34,680 bases of DNA from assembly GCA_016929595.1 (NCBI GenBank), contig JAFGIN010000086.1:1-34680 (forward strand). Direction: 5' to 3'. Positions 18,262-27,150 of the stretch are shown one piece after another. A program made the translations under genes and the position numbers. Every line of letters starts with the position of its first letter. Positions within the stretch are counted from its first letter, which is position 1. The notes below the pieces were generated by a model. That model worked only from the letters and a program-made list of their open reading frames with translations. It was not told the DNA's origin and did no database searches. The DNA comes from Chitinispirillaceae bacterium. GTDB lineage: Bacteria > Fibrobacterota > Chitinivibrionia > Chitinivibrionales > Chitinispirillaceae.

Positions 18262-20172
18262 TCACTTCACCGTAGAAAATGGTAGAAAAGGTTTACTACC
18301 ACCTTTAAATCCGATATTTTTGTAGAACTCAACAAATGTCAGCCTCAAAGGATGCACAAAAGATCCAATTAATGAAAGTGCGATATTCAAAGTATGACCT
18401 ATCACCAGCACAGCCACGGTCCCGATAATCCCCGCAGACGCATAATTAACCGTCCCATCCGGACTAGTTACAAACATGAATGCAATCTGGTTGAACGCGG
18501 CTCCCAGAAGACCACCGGCAAGTCCAAGTGCAAACAACCTCAGATATGACAACACATCACCAAGAATACCTGTTACAAACTGATAAAATTCCCAGAGGCC
18601 TCTCGCAGGACGGATAAAAAACTTTTTATCGACATTATTAAAGAAAAAGAACAGAACTAATCCTCCCCAGGTTAACACCTTCGCGACGATCAGCGGTACT
18701 GCAAGAAGCATCCTGCCAACCAGAACAGGGCCGACAGTAAATTCTCCTATGCCAAGATTGAGAAAATTTGAATGTGCTGCAAGCACTAATGAACCAATTA
18801 TCATCATAATTGATGCAACCGGCTGTATCCCTGCTAACAGACCGCCATTTACTGCACGGATAAAAGCCTGCAGTACCATCCCGAAAATTATCTGTACAAA
18901 TCCAAGTACAAGAGCAAGCGACATTGCAGGAAAAACCTGACCTTTTTCGGAAACCGTTGATGCCAGGGGAGAGAAAATCTGAACACCTGAAGAGATAAAG
19001 GCGCTCTCAACTCCCGGCCCGCCAAATATTGCCTGTCCAAAAAAGCTGTTCAACAATACCCCACTAATAACCGTAGAACTTCCCAGTACCATCCCAAGCA
19101 TTGCAAATGGCTTCATCTTCGGACCCACTTTAAACAACAGCACTAATGAAGCAATCAGTACGATCAACCCATATCCAAGATCACCGAGACACAAGCCAAA
19201 GAAAATCGAGAAAAATGGAGCCATGAATGGTGTTGTATCAAGTTCTGTAAAATGTGGCAATGAATACAATCCGGTAATCGGTTCAAATAACTTCGCAAAA
19301 GCAGAGTTTTTCAATTTAACCGGCACATCTTCATCGGGCAGTGGATCACGAACAGTATAATATGCCGCATATTTGCTTGTAAATTGCTCGACAGCCTGTT
19401 TTTTCCCAGCCGGAAACCATCCGGAAAGATGCAATAACTTTCCTTCAGCATGAGCAGCCATCGATAAACGCGCACGCTCATAGCGTAACTCGTTTTCCTT
19501 TTCGTTGCGAAATGCCTCAAGCTGCGGAAGAACACTTACCATCGCAGCCTGCGTCTTCGCAATGACAATCTGCCGACCTTTAAGTTCAGTGATCCGGTTG
19601 TTCAACTGGTCAAGAGATTCCTGTGGAAGCCTTACTTCATCTACCGATATCGTTGACACCGCTCCATAGTCAATCACGACGAAATTAACGCCACTCTCTC
19701 TTTCGTTAATCTTTATCACGGTGAGCTTCGAGGTATCTAATTCTTCAAATTTCTTTTTTGACATTACATAGAAACGAACAGCGACACCAGAATCTCCGAG
19801 TTTTTTTATCACCGATGGATCAAATGATCCCCATGGTTCCAGTTGCGCATAATCCTTACTGAGTGTAAGTAATTCCTGAGACAGTTTTTCGTTCTCAGCT
19901 TCGAAAGCTTCGTACTCCTCAATTATCTCTTCAGGTACCTTTTGAGAAGCACCAGTATGAGAATCACCTTCAACAGCCGCGATCTTTCTGAGACCCGTAA
20001 TAACCTTTTCACATCTGCGAATCAGATTCTGGAGCTGCTGATTCTGATTGGTATCAGCCGATTCTTCACTCTGCACAATATGCACCACACCCAGAGACCG
20101 CAGCGAATCTAAAAACTGATCCCGTTCTTTATGATAGAGCAGAAGCTCCAGGCGTTTCATTGGAACAACCAT
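18262..20172 (-). CDS. atpI: V-type ATPase subunit I (membrane stator, a-subunit homologue)
   Basis: The 636-aa protein forms the ion half-channels and anchors the peripheral stalk. The N-terminal half (about 1-310) is soluble with long coiled-coil stretches (for example NEKLSQELLTLSKDYAQLEP). The C-terminal half has about seven to eight transmembrane helices. The essential arginine facing the c-ring is in SYLRLFALGLAGG (Arg545), and the second conserved arginine is in HPLRLTFVEFY (Arg610). Length and motifs match the bacterial and archaeal NtpI family. Its start lies 3 bp after the stop of atpD, indicating translational coupling. Confidence 0.96.
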   Translation of the reverse strand: MVVPMKRLELLLYHKERDQFLDSLRSLGVVHIVQSEESADTNQNQQLQNLIRRCEKVITGLRKIAAVEGDSHTGASQKVPEEIIEEYEAFEAENEKLSQELLTLSKDYAQLEPWGSFDPSVIKKLGDSGVAVRFYVMSKKKFEELDTSKLTVIKINERESGVNFVVIDYGAVSTISVDEVRLPQESLDQLNNRITELKGRQIVIAKTQAAMVSVLPQLEAFRNEKENELRYERARLSMAAHAEGKLLHLSGWFPAGKKQAVEQFTSKYAAYYTVRDPLPDEDVPVKLKNSAFAKLFEPITGLYSLPHFTELDTTPFMAPFFSIFFGLCLGDLGYGLIVLIASLVLLFKVGPKMKPFAMLGMVLGSSTVISGVLLNSFFGQAIFGGPGVESAFISSGVQIFSPLASTVSEKGQVFPAMSLALVLGFVQIIFGMVLQAFIRAVNGGLLAGIQPVASIMMIIGSLVLAAHSNFLNLGIGEFTVGPVLVGRMLLAVPLIVAKVLTWGGLVLFFFFNNVDKKFFIRPARGLWEFYQFVTGILGDVLSYLRLFALGLAGGLLGAAFNQIAFMFVTSPDGTVNYASAGIIGTVAVLVIGHTLNIALSLIGSFVHPLRLTFVEFYKNIGFKGGSKPFLPFSTVK

Positions 20173-20175
20173 AAC

Positions 20176-20775
20176 TTAACTCGCCTCCGCCATTGCTATT
20201 TTTGCCTTTAATATTTTCTGTGATGATTTGCTGAGGTTTTCCTCATCCTCGAGAAACCTTTTTATTTTCCGGAGCGCCTCTTTATATTCCGGGATCTGTA
20301 CTTTCTCGTACAGATTTACCTTCTGAGTTGTCTTTTTTCGGGCGTATTCCAGAATCTCCACCTTTTTCCTGGCAAGCTCAAGTTTGATCTTAAGACTTGC
20401 CAGAGCCTTTAATATTTCAACACCAGATGGAATCCATGCAGGCGAGGAAAAAAGGCTGTAGCGTTGCACAGCAAATGCAACATTCTCAAGTATGGGAGTT
20501 TTTACCCCAGCAATTTTTTTGATGGTGATATTGACATCAGAAACAGTAATCAACCCCGGTGGAATCTCACCCCACAAACGCTGCATATCGTTAAGAGCGG
20601 CAAATTGATTTTTGAGTTCCTGCTCTATAGCACCGGTCTGCTCACGTGCTTTCTTGACCTCTACCCGCAGGGCAGACTCTTTGGATATCAGTGTCGGCAG
20701 CGCGTTCTCACGCACTTTCAACCCTTTATTCAACTGCTGCATATAGGTCTTATTGTATTGAAAGTTAATTGCCAT
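20176..20775 (-). CDS. atpD: V-type ATPase subunit D (central shaft)
   Basis: The 199-aa protein is the central rotor shaft (gamma-like role). It is almost entirely helical, with N- and C-terminal coiled coils: residues 1-70 contain NKGLKVRENALPTLISKESALR, and the last 60 contain an EYARKKTTQKVNLYEKVQIPEYKEALRKI-type segment that is diagnostic of the D family. It lies between atpB and atpI. No separate subunit F gene, the usual partner of D, is found beside it. Confidence 0.93.
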   Translation of the reverse strand: MAINFQYNKTYMQQLNKGLKVRENALPTLISKESALRVEVKKAREQTGAIEQELKNQFAALNDMQRLWGEIPPGLITVSDVNITIKKIAGVKTPILENVAFAVQRYSLFSSPAWIPSGVEILKALASLKIKLELARKKVEILEYARKKTTQKVNLYEKVQIPEYKEALRKIKRFLEDEENLSKSSQKILKAKIAMAEAS

Positions 20776-20813
20776 GCATTACCTCATTAACTGGTACATT
20801 AAAATTACCACTA

Positions 20814-22145
20814 TTAACTAGCTTTACCAGCCCAGTACAAATCCATGATATCCTGCTTGATTCCGACCTCATCACGAGTGAAATATTTACCAAACAGCTT
20901 CCAGCCGGTGTCAAGCATCGTATCCACATCGATATTGATATCGATCGCAAGTAACTCACGTGAATATTCTTGAGCAAATTCGATCGTACGACGATCATAC
21001 TCAGTCAGATCGAATCCGTTGTCAAGTTTTGTTTTCGCACCGGCAGCATCAGCGTACAATCGGACCGCAGCGTTCATCACCTGCGGATGATCCTTACGGG
21101 TTTTCTTTCCAATCACAAGCTGCTTAAGTCGGGAGAGACTGCGGAATGGATCCACAATTACTTTTGCAATATCGGTATCACGACGCAGATACAACTGTCC
21201 CTCAGTAATGTACCCTGTGTTATCGGGAATCGCATGGGTGATATCTCCACCAGAAAGTGTTGTAACCGCAATGATCGTAATCGATCCACCCTCAGGGAAC
21301 TGCGCGGCTTTCTCGTAAATTTTCGCCAGATCACTGTAGAGCGATCCCGGCATCGAATCCTTTGATGGGATCTGATCCATACGGTTTGACACGATAGAGA
21401 GCGCATCGGCGTAGAGTGTCATGTCGGTGAGAAGACAGAGCACCTTCATTTTGTGTTCAACCGCAAAATATTCCGCAGTGGTCAGAGCCATATCCGGCAC
21501 CAGAAGACGCTCGACCGGAGGGTTTTCGGTAGTATTTACAAACGCTACAATACGATCTAACGCACCGGCGTTATCAAACAGTGTCTTGTAGTAAAGATAG
21601 TCATCATTGCTCATTCCCATACCACCAAGAACGATAACATCAGCTTTCGCACGAAGCGCCACCGTCGCCATAACCTGATTGAACGGCTGATCCGGATCAG
21701 CAAAGAACGGTATCTTCTGTCCGGTAACAAGCGTATTGTTAAGATCGATACCAGCAATACCAGTAGCAATTAGTTCTGATGGTTGTCTTCGTCGTACCGG
21801 GTTCACTGATGGTCCCCCGATCTCCACCTCTTTACCATCGACTTCCGGTCCGCCGTCAATCGGCTGACCATAAGCATTAAAAAACCGACCCTTAAGTTCT
21901 TCAGAAACCTTCAGTGTTGGCGGTTTACCCAGAAAAACAACTTCCGCGTCGGTTGCAATACCCTGTGTACCGGGGAAAATCTGTAATGTCACCATTTTCC
22001 CGGCGATCTTTACAACCTGGGCAGGACGATTGTCAACAATCGCCATCTCTTCATTGGTAACACCCTCTGCTTCAATGGTGCAGGTAGCTTTTGTAACATT
22101 TTCAATATGTGTATAAATCTTCTGAAATGCCTTGGTTTTCATCAA
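20814..22145 (-). CDS. atpB: V-type ATPase subunit B (non-catalytic nucleotide-binding)
   Basis: The 443-aa protein alternates with subunit A in the A3B3 head. It has the beta-barrel N-terminus (VTLQIFPGTQGIATDAEVVFLGK), then STGIAGID-like ATGIAGIDLNNTLVTGQKIPFF and the central fold, but no complete Walker A motif, as expected for B. The C-terminal segment includes SRLKQLVIGKKTRKDH and the arginine-rich DITHAIPDNTGYITEGQLYLRRD region that contacts nucleotide. It is slightly shorter than the usual 455-465 aa but complete. The gap to atpA is 9 bp. Confidence 0.96.
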   Translation of the reverse strand: MMKTKAFQKIYTHIENVTKATCTIEAEGVTNEEMAIVDNRPAQVVKIAGKMVTLQIFPGTQGIATDAEVVFLGKPPTLKVSEELKGRFFNAYGQPIDGGPEVDGKEVEIGGPSVNPVRRRQPSELIATGIAGIDLNNTLVTGQKIPFFADPDQPFNQVMATVALRAKADVIVLGGMGMSNDDYLYYKTLFDNAGALDRIVAFVNTTENPPVERLLVPDMALTTAEYFAVEHKMKVLCLLTDMTLYADALSIVSNRMDQIPSKDSMPGSLYSDLAKIYEKAAQFPEGGSITIIAVTTLSGGDITHAIPDNTGYITEGQLYLRRDTDIAKVIVDPFRSLSRLKQLVIGKKTRKDHPQVMNAAVRLYADAAGAKTKLDNGFDLTEYDRRTIEFAQEYSRELLAIDINIDVDTMLDTGWKLFGKYFTRDEVGIKQDIMDLYWAGKAS

Positions 22146-22154
22146 TGCAAACTC

Positions 22155-23936
22155 CTATACTGCGGCCAGAGGTTGAAGGTCCGAAACTCTTTTTTCTGCA
22201 ATGGAAAGCTCAAGTTCTTCTTCGATTTTCTTGAACTGTTCATTCTGGAACTGCTGATAATTCATCTGTTTCAGGAGGTTAATTACCCTCTTGAAATAAG
22301 CACCAATCTCCTGGAATCCCTCAAAGTTAAAATCGGCATTACATATATCAAGAACTTTATTGACCATATATTTTTGACGCTCCATAGGAGTTGATGCATC
22401 TACATGATCGAATGCGTCCTGCTGAAGGATAACAAAATCGATAATTTCAGCTTTATTAAAAAGGATATGATAAGAAACCGGAACACCATCATCACCAAGA
22501 ATATTGATCTGATCCCGCGCTTCTTTTCCACGCAGAAGCATATCCTTGAGTTTCATAATGTCAGCCACCCAGCCATCACCGATTGTTTTGTCCAGATACT
22601 CTGCGATCTCGGGATATTCCAGATATTTTGAATAACTGTCGATCGGATCAACAGCCGGATACCGTTTACTGTCAGCACGATTCTGCGAGAGGGCGTAAAA
22701 ACAGCGCGCTGATTTTTTGGTCGATTCGGTAACAGGTTCTTTGAGGTTTCCTCCCGCAGGGCTCACGGTACCGATGAAAGTGATGGAACCGGTCTTTCCG
22801 TTTCTGAGATTGACAAATCCAGACCGTGAATAAAAACTCGAAATAATTGCCGGAAGGTCCATCGGAAATGCATCCGGCCCGGGAAGCTCTTCCATACGGT
22901 TTGACATTTCACGCAATGCCTGTGCCCATCGTGATGTTGAATCTGCAAGCAGCAACACTTTGAGTCCCATTGTTCTGTAATATTCGGCAATGGTCATACC
23001 AGTGTAAACACTGGCTTCACGGGCAGCAACAGGCATGTTTGATGTATTACAGATAATAATTGTTCGTTCCATCAGTTTACGGCCGGTGCGTGGATCATCA
23101 AGTTCCGGGAACTCTGTAAAGATTTCCACGACCTCATTGGCACGCTCACCACAGGCAACAATAATAATGAGGTCCGCATCAGCATTTTTGGACAATGCAT
23201 GCTGCAACACTGTTTTTCCACAACCGAATGGCCCCGGTATAAATCCTGTTCCACCCTCGGCGATTGGATTCATTGTGTCAATAGTGCGAATTCCTGTTTC
23301 CATGATTTTGAAAGGACGGGGCTTGTTTTTATAACACTTGACATCCACCTTTACCGGCCACCGCATCATCATACTGCAGTTCCGTTCTGTTCCATCTGCA
23401 GATGTAATCACGGCGACGGTATCTTTAACTGTATAGTCCCCTTCAGACACAACGGATTTGATCGTACCAGTACCCTGAAAATCAAATGGCACCATTATTT
23501 TATGGTCAATCCACCCTTCTTTGACATTACCGATCCAGTCTCCGGCGACAACCTCACTTCCCGGTTTTGCCAGAGGAGTGAAATGCCACTTTTTATCTTC
23601 TTCAAGAGGAAAAGTATATTCACCCCGTTTGAGGAAAACACCCTCCATTTTATCCAGATCGTTCTGGAGTCCATCATAGTTTTTGGAAAGCATTCCGGGC
23701 CCGAGCGTTACCTCCAGGAGTCTTCCGGTAAACTCTGCTTCACATCCAACAAACAGTCCGCGGGTACTTTCAAAGACCTGAACATACGCGAATTTGCCGG
23801 TGATTTTGATCACCTCCGCCATCAGACGGGTACCTTTCAGTGTGATATAGCAAATCTCGTTCTGTGCCACCGGGCCGTCAACCTCGATCGTGACCAGATT
23901 GGCGACAACACCGACCACTTTACCCCTGGTGCTCAT
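22155..23936 (-). CDS. atpA: V-type ATPase catalytic subunit A
   Basis: The 593-aa catalytic subunit couples ATP hydrolysis or synthesis to ion movement. Walker A is GPFGCGKT at 235-242 (Lys241), with Cys in place of the Ala common in archaeal enzymes. The catalytic glutamate is in ACGERANEV (Glu264), and Walker B is in the LLLADSTSRWAQALREMSNR stretch. The non-homologous insertion characteristic of V/A-type A subunits lies between about 100 and 200. Length fits the family (580-600). The upstream gene is the DUF2764 subunit, about 100 bp away. Confidence 0.97.
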   Translation of the reverse strand: MSTRGKVVGVVANLVTIEVDGPVAQNEICYITLKGTRLMAEVIKITGKFAYVQVFESTRGLFVGCEAEFTGRLLEVTLGPGMLSKNYDGLQNDLDKMEGVFLKRGEYTFPLEEDKKWHFTPLAKPGSEVVAGDWIGNVKEGWIDHKIMVPFDFQGTGTIKSVVSEGDYTVKDTVAVITSADGTERNCSMMMRWPVKVDVKCYKNKPRPFKIMETGIRTIDTMNPIAEGGTGFIPGPFGCGKTVLQHALSKNADADLIIIVACGERANEVVEIFTEFPELDDPRTGRKLMERTIIICNTSNMPVAAREASVYTGMTIAEYYRTMGLKVLLLADSTSRWAQALREMSNRMEELPGPDAFPMDLPAIISSFYSRSGFVNLRNGKTGSITFIGTVSPAGGNLKEPVTESTKKSARCFYALSQNRADSKRYPAVDPIDSYSKYLEYPEIAEYLDKTIGDGWVADIMKLKDMLLRGKEARDQINILGDDGVPVSYHILFNKAEIIDFVILQQDAFDHVDASTPMERQKYMVNKVLDICNADFNFEGFQEIGAYFKRVINLLKQMNYQQFQNEQFKKIEEELELSIAEKRVSDLQPLAAV

Positions 23937-24038
23937 CTGTATTCCTCCACTATTTTATACTTTCAGTAAATCTGTTTTCTAAAAATTTCAGTCGAATACC
24001 CCTTATTTATTGGATATTCCTCCGGTTTCACCTTAGAA

Positions 24039-24887
24039 TCAAAAACCTTTCGGAATGGCAAATCCCGAACACAACTCTTTTACAAGAAGATCAAGACGCT
24101 CTTTACCGACTTCAGGATCAAGACTCTTCCACCGCTCGACCATTACGATTTTTACTACAAGCGCAAGTATCGTTTCGATAGAAAAATATGAGAAACAGGT
24201 AAGATCGTTGAGTATGTTCCACCGAAGGGTATCGATTGCTTTTTCAAAGTCGACAGATGAACCCTTTGATGCAGCAAGCACCTGATCCAGCCAGGGAATC
24301 GAACCGGCAAGCCCGAAATCCGGTGCATTTGACCGAAGAATCGCTTCTGCGACCTCATTTCGACCAATCACTATCGCATTGAGCGGCTTGTCGCGATCTG
24401 TGCCAAGCGCTTCCACATGCTCAAACTGCTTACGGTAGTTTATCCCCGCAATCACGTTTCTCAGATCCCGCTCAAACGTAAACCATTCAGCAATAAACTG
24501 GTTACCGTTTCCCAGTGCTTCATCATAAAACAACCAGGTCAGTTGATCTTCGTTGACAAGACCAGGATATACCGCCCTTCCTTCGTTGTACGCCTCAATA
24601 AACTCCTGCATATACCCGGGAAAGATATCGGGGTTTTTAATGCCCTCGACCAATTCTTCCCTGGAAAGACTTCCTTTTGTATCAAACCGACCCTCATTAT
24701 TCTCAAGGATACTCACCAGGTTTTTGTTATCAAAAGGATACCGCAGCAGGTTCAAAAGCTCATGATCTGATGAGTCAATCTGCTCACCGACTTCCTGAAC
24801 CAGCGCATCAAAGGTAACTGCAAGTTTTCCATCATCAAGGACTAAATCCGGAAGGCCTGCTACCAGATAGTAATAGTTCTGACCCAT
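24039..24887 (-). CDS. DUF2764 protein, V-ATPase operon subunit (probable C-like stalk component)
   Basis: The 282-aa product starts MGQNYYYLVAGLPDL, the typical opening of the DUF2764 family found only within bacterial V-ATPase operons (spirochaetes, Chlamydiae, Bacteroidota and relatives). It is largely helical with no catalytic motif. Its place between subunits E and A is where other lineages encode subunit C/d, the socket linking shaft and membrane ring, so a C/d-like role is inferred, not shown. The start is 2 bp after the atpE stop, indicating tight translational coupling. Confidence 0.85.
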   Translation of the reverse strand: MGQNYYYLVAGLPDLVLDDGKLAVTFDALVQEVGEQIDSSDHELLNLLRYPFDNKNLVSILENNEGRFDTKGSLSREELVEGIKNPDIFPGYMQEFIEAYNEGRAVYPGLVNEDQLTWLFYDEALGNGNQFIAEWFTFERDLRNVIAGINYRKQFEHVEALGTDRDKPLNAIVIGRNEVAEAILRSNAPDFGLAGSIPWLDQVLAASKGSSVDFEKAIDTLRWNILNDLTCFSYFSIETILALVVKIVMVERWKSLDPEVGKERLDLLVKELCSGFAIPKGF

Positions 24888-24889
24888 AA

Positions 24890-25504
24890 TTATTCACCAA
24901 AAAGATAGGAACGGGTTCTTGTACGTAAGTATTCCTTGAAAAACTCCTGAAAATCCTCATCGGTAAGACTGATCCGATAAGTACCATCAACCGGACCGAT
25001 TTTGAAACCCGCTTTTACATTATTGGAGAATGACAGCTGAACTCCTTTTTTAAGGAGATCCGATACGCCCCTTTTAAAAGCGTCATGAAGTTCATTCTGT
25101 TTTGAGGCGGGAAGAAGTGCCTCCAGTGATGGAACCTCTCCCGAGGATACTTTCCAGTTCTGTACAACTGTCGAGACAAGTTCTTTTATGGTAGAAGGAT
25201 CTGACAGGGATGATGTAATCGCCCCTTCAACAACTTTCGCAGTTATTGTATTGGTAATCTGCTGCTTGATCGCAGAGATAGCCTGAGTACCGGAGAGTTT
25301 CAATTCAGATTCAAGATTTCTTTTGATCTCACCGGCTTGTTTCTGTGCATCAGCAATGACCTTTTCAGCCTGAGCTTTCGCATCGACCATAATAGCAGCG
25401 GCTTTACTTTCCGCCTCCGCAATTATCTGACGAGCCCGCTCTTCACCTTTCTGCACACCTTCCTGATATATTTTCCCGGTAAGTTCCTGGATTTTTTGTT
25501 CCAT
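24890..25504 (-). CDS. atpE: V-type ATPase subunit E (peripheral stalk)
   Basis: The 204-aa protein is the first gene of the operon. Residues of about 1-75 form a long alanine- and charge-rich coiled coil (ERARQIIAEAESKAAAI), the stalk part. The C-terminal half is a globular alpha/beta domain that binds the head. The ATG is preceded by AGGGG. In most organisms E pairs with subunit G/H; no G/H gene is seen in the operon. Promoter elements must lie in the AT-rich sequence to the right. Confidence 0.92.
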   Translation of the reverse strand: MEQKIQELTGKIYQEGVQKGEERARQIIAEAESKAAAIMVDAKAQAEKVIADAQKQAGEIKRNLESELKLSGTQAISAIKQQITNTITAKVVEGAITSSLSDPSTIKELVSTVVQNWKVSSGEVPSLEALLPASKQNELHDAFKRGVSDLLKKGVQLSFSNNVKAGFKIGPVDGTYRISLTDEDFQEFFKEYLRTRTRSYLFGE

Positions 25505-26200
25505 CGGCTTTCCCCTGATCAGTTTGATATTACGTAAGTATTCCTTAATGTATACAGGATTGATTTTTTAATACATAGTATCCAGTGTACATTTCAGACA
25601 TTTAAATTAATATACTAAAATATATGTTTTAGACAAACTCTTACATTTTACTAATTTTTTATGAAAATGATCAACATCAAGCAATTGTATCAGGTTTTTA
25701 CCTGACTTACCAATTTTTTTTTCACATTCGACCAGCCTTCAGTCTGTTCACACTCACACAATGTTTAGAGTTGTGCATCCAGCAGCCTTTCAATCAAAAA
25801 TAAACGCTGGAGTTTATCCCGGATAATGTCCGTTTTAGCTACCAGTATATTTCTCAATAATATACTCCCTGGATCTTCAGAATTCCTTTAGCGCTTAAAT
25901 TGTATCACACCAGACAGTTTTTTTTCCCTATCTGCTGCAAAGAGGTGTGTTGATCAGCCAACCGCCCGGTATTTTGATTATCCGGTAAAACCTGATGGAG
26001 ATATTTTGTGGCCTTTAATGTTATACCTGTTCACTATTTTCTGTGTAACTTATTTAAAATAATCTTTATTGCGCCAAATTTCCATTTTTATTTAACCGGT
26101 TTTCACAATAATAACCGCGAAAGGGAATTTTTTTTAATATACATACAGATAATAGTAAACACAAAATTCTTGAATGGATCTTTTTGCTGTGAAGAGTTTA

Positions 26201-26228
26201 ATTATAAATTATAAATTATAAATTATGA
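26201..26228. repeat. four tandem copies of a 7-bp unit (ATTATAA)
   Basis: Four consecutive near-exact copies of ATTATAA are seen, the last one ending in a variant (ATTATGA). This is a simple AT microsatellite of unknown role directly before a C-rich segment. Confidence 0.8.
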
Positions 26229-26483
26229 ATGAGGAACTCAAACAGCTCGCACCCGCTATCCCTGGCCCTTCCCCCGATTACTAGGAAGGAAGCAAACGCG
26301 AGTTACCCATTTCCCTCCACCGTAAACCTGATCATAGAACACACTTGACACCGTCTTATTGTGGGAAAAAATTGAGGAGAATGTATTTTATTGTTACTAT
26401 TCAAATATTCTGGAGATATCTTGCAATATCCAATTCAGAGTGGATTGCAGGTTATTACGAAAATGGGCTGTTGGCCCTTTAAT

Positions 26484-26635
26484 TATTGTAGTAGAAAAAT
26501 GTTCCCAAAAACACTCTTGTACCCTCTTGTTACGCATTCCCCCATCCGCCTTCGGCACCTTCCCCCGTTAACGGGGAAAGGATGGGATAGGGGTACTAAT
26601 GTAACAGTACCCAGGGTTACTTTTTTACTACAATA
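26484..26635. mobile_element. candidate MITE with TA-flanked inverted ends
   Basis: The ends TATTGTAGTA (26484-26493) and TACTACAATA (26626-26635) are perfect inverted repeats. A weaker match continues inward through an A-run opposite a T-run to CCC opposite GGG. If the outer TA on each side is the duplicated target, the ends would be TTGTAGTA, a pattern like mariner/IS630 elements. The 150-bp interior has no gene and contains a perfect 14-bp palindrome CCCCGTTAACGGGG (26563-26576) nested in larger C-rich/G-rich arms. Confidence 0.55.
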
Positions 26636-27150
26636 GCACCTACCTAAAAATACTGATTCCTCACAATGCCGGAGTAAAGACCAGCTCTTACCAGAGAAGG
26701 GGAGTTTACAATAACCGACAAATTCCGCTAAAAACAGATTGTTTTCCCCCCGGCTACATCACATATTTAAATTCCATGAACTACAGGATCTCATTACATC
26801 ATGAATGTTTTCGAATTCCGTGACAGTCTAATCAGGGGTTATGAGCAGTTTTCTACAAGTTTTGTAATTTACAGTGCAGTAGATACCAATGTTTCGCACC
26901 TTTTTTCATTATTTGTTTGATTTTTCAACCACAATTCTCCAAAAACAGTAATAAAACTCTTCCAAAAAATCCAAAAACCTTTTATTTTGAAATTCTATAC
27001 TGATTTTCCCTTTTACACTCATCCAGACCACTCAAATCTGAGCGGATGCGGATTGGAAACGGGAAATACACAACAGTCTCAATTTCAATCACTCAGGGAT
27101 ACTATGCATTTCAGTTTTCACTACGTTCTTCATCTCACCGGGGGCTCCCG

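Larger units (their letters stand above)
25505..27150. other. 1.6-kb non-coding stretch between the V-ATPase operon and the defence island
   Basis: No reading frame here looks like a real protein. It holds the leftward operon promoter region near 25505-25600, a 7-bp tandem repeat at 26201-26228, a C-rich palindromic segment near 26250-26300 and a MITE-like element at 26484-26635. The rest is AT-rich. It marks the boundary between conserved genes and the accessory island. Confidence 0.6.

Noticed and set aside
23199-23969. 256-codon rightward open frame
   Set aside because: It lies wholly antisense to the V-ATPase subunit A gene, has Cys/His-rich low-quality composition and no family motifs. 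It is a shadow of the real gene.
26008-26214. 68-codon rightward frame in the 1.6-kb gap
   Set aside because: It begins with GTG, is Phe/Asn/Ile-rich as expected from translating AT-rich DNA, has no ribosome site and runs into the AT microsatellite.
27046-27150. upstream extension of the Mod/Res chimera frame
   Set aside because: Mod-family similarity begins right after the ATG at 27151. The extra 35 codons are Ser/Tyr/Phe-rich with no similarity to the family's opening.
25505-27150. tRNA or other structured RNA in the large gap
   Set aside because: No cloverleaf with the conserved TTCGA/T-loop and anticodon arm was seen. The strong palindromes are better explained as a mobile repeat.
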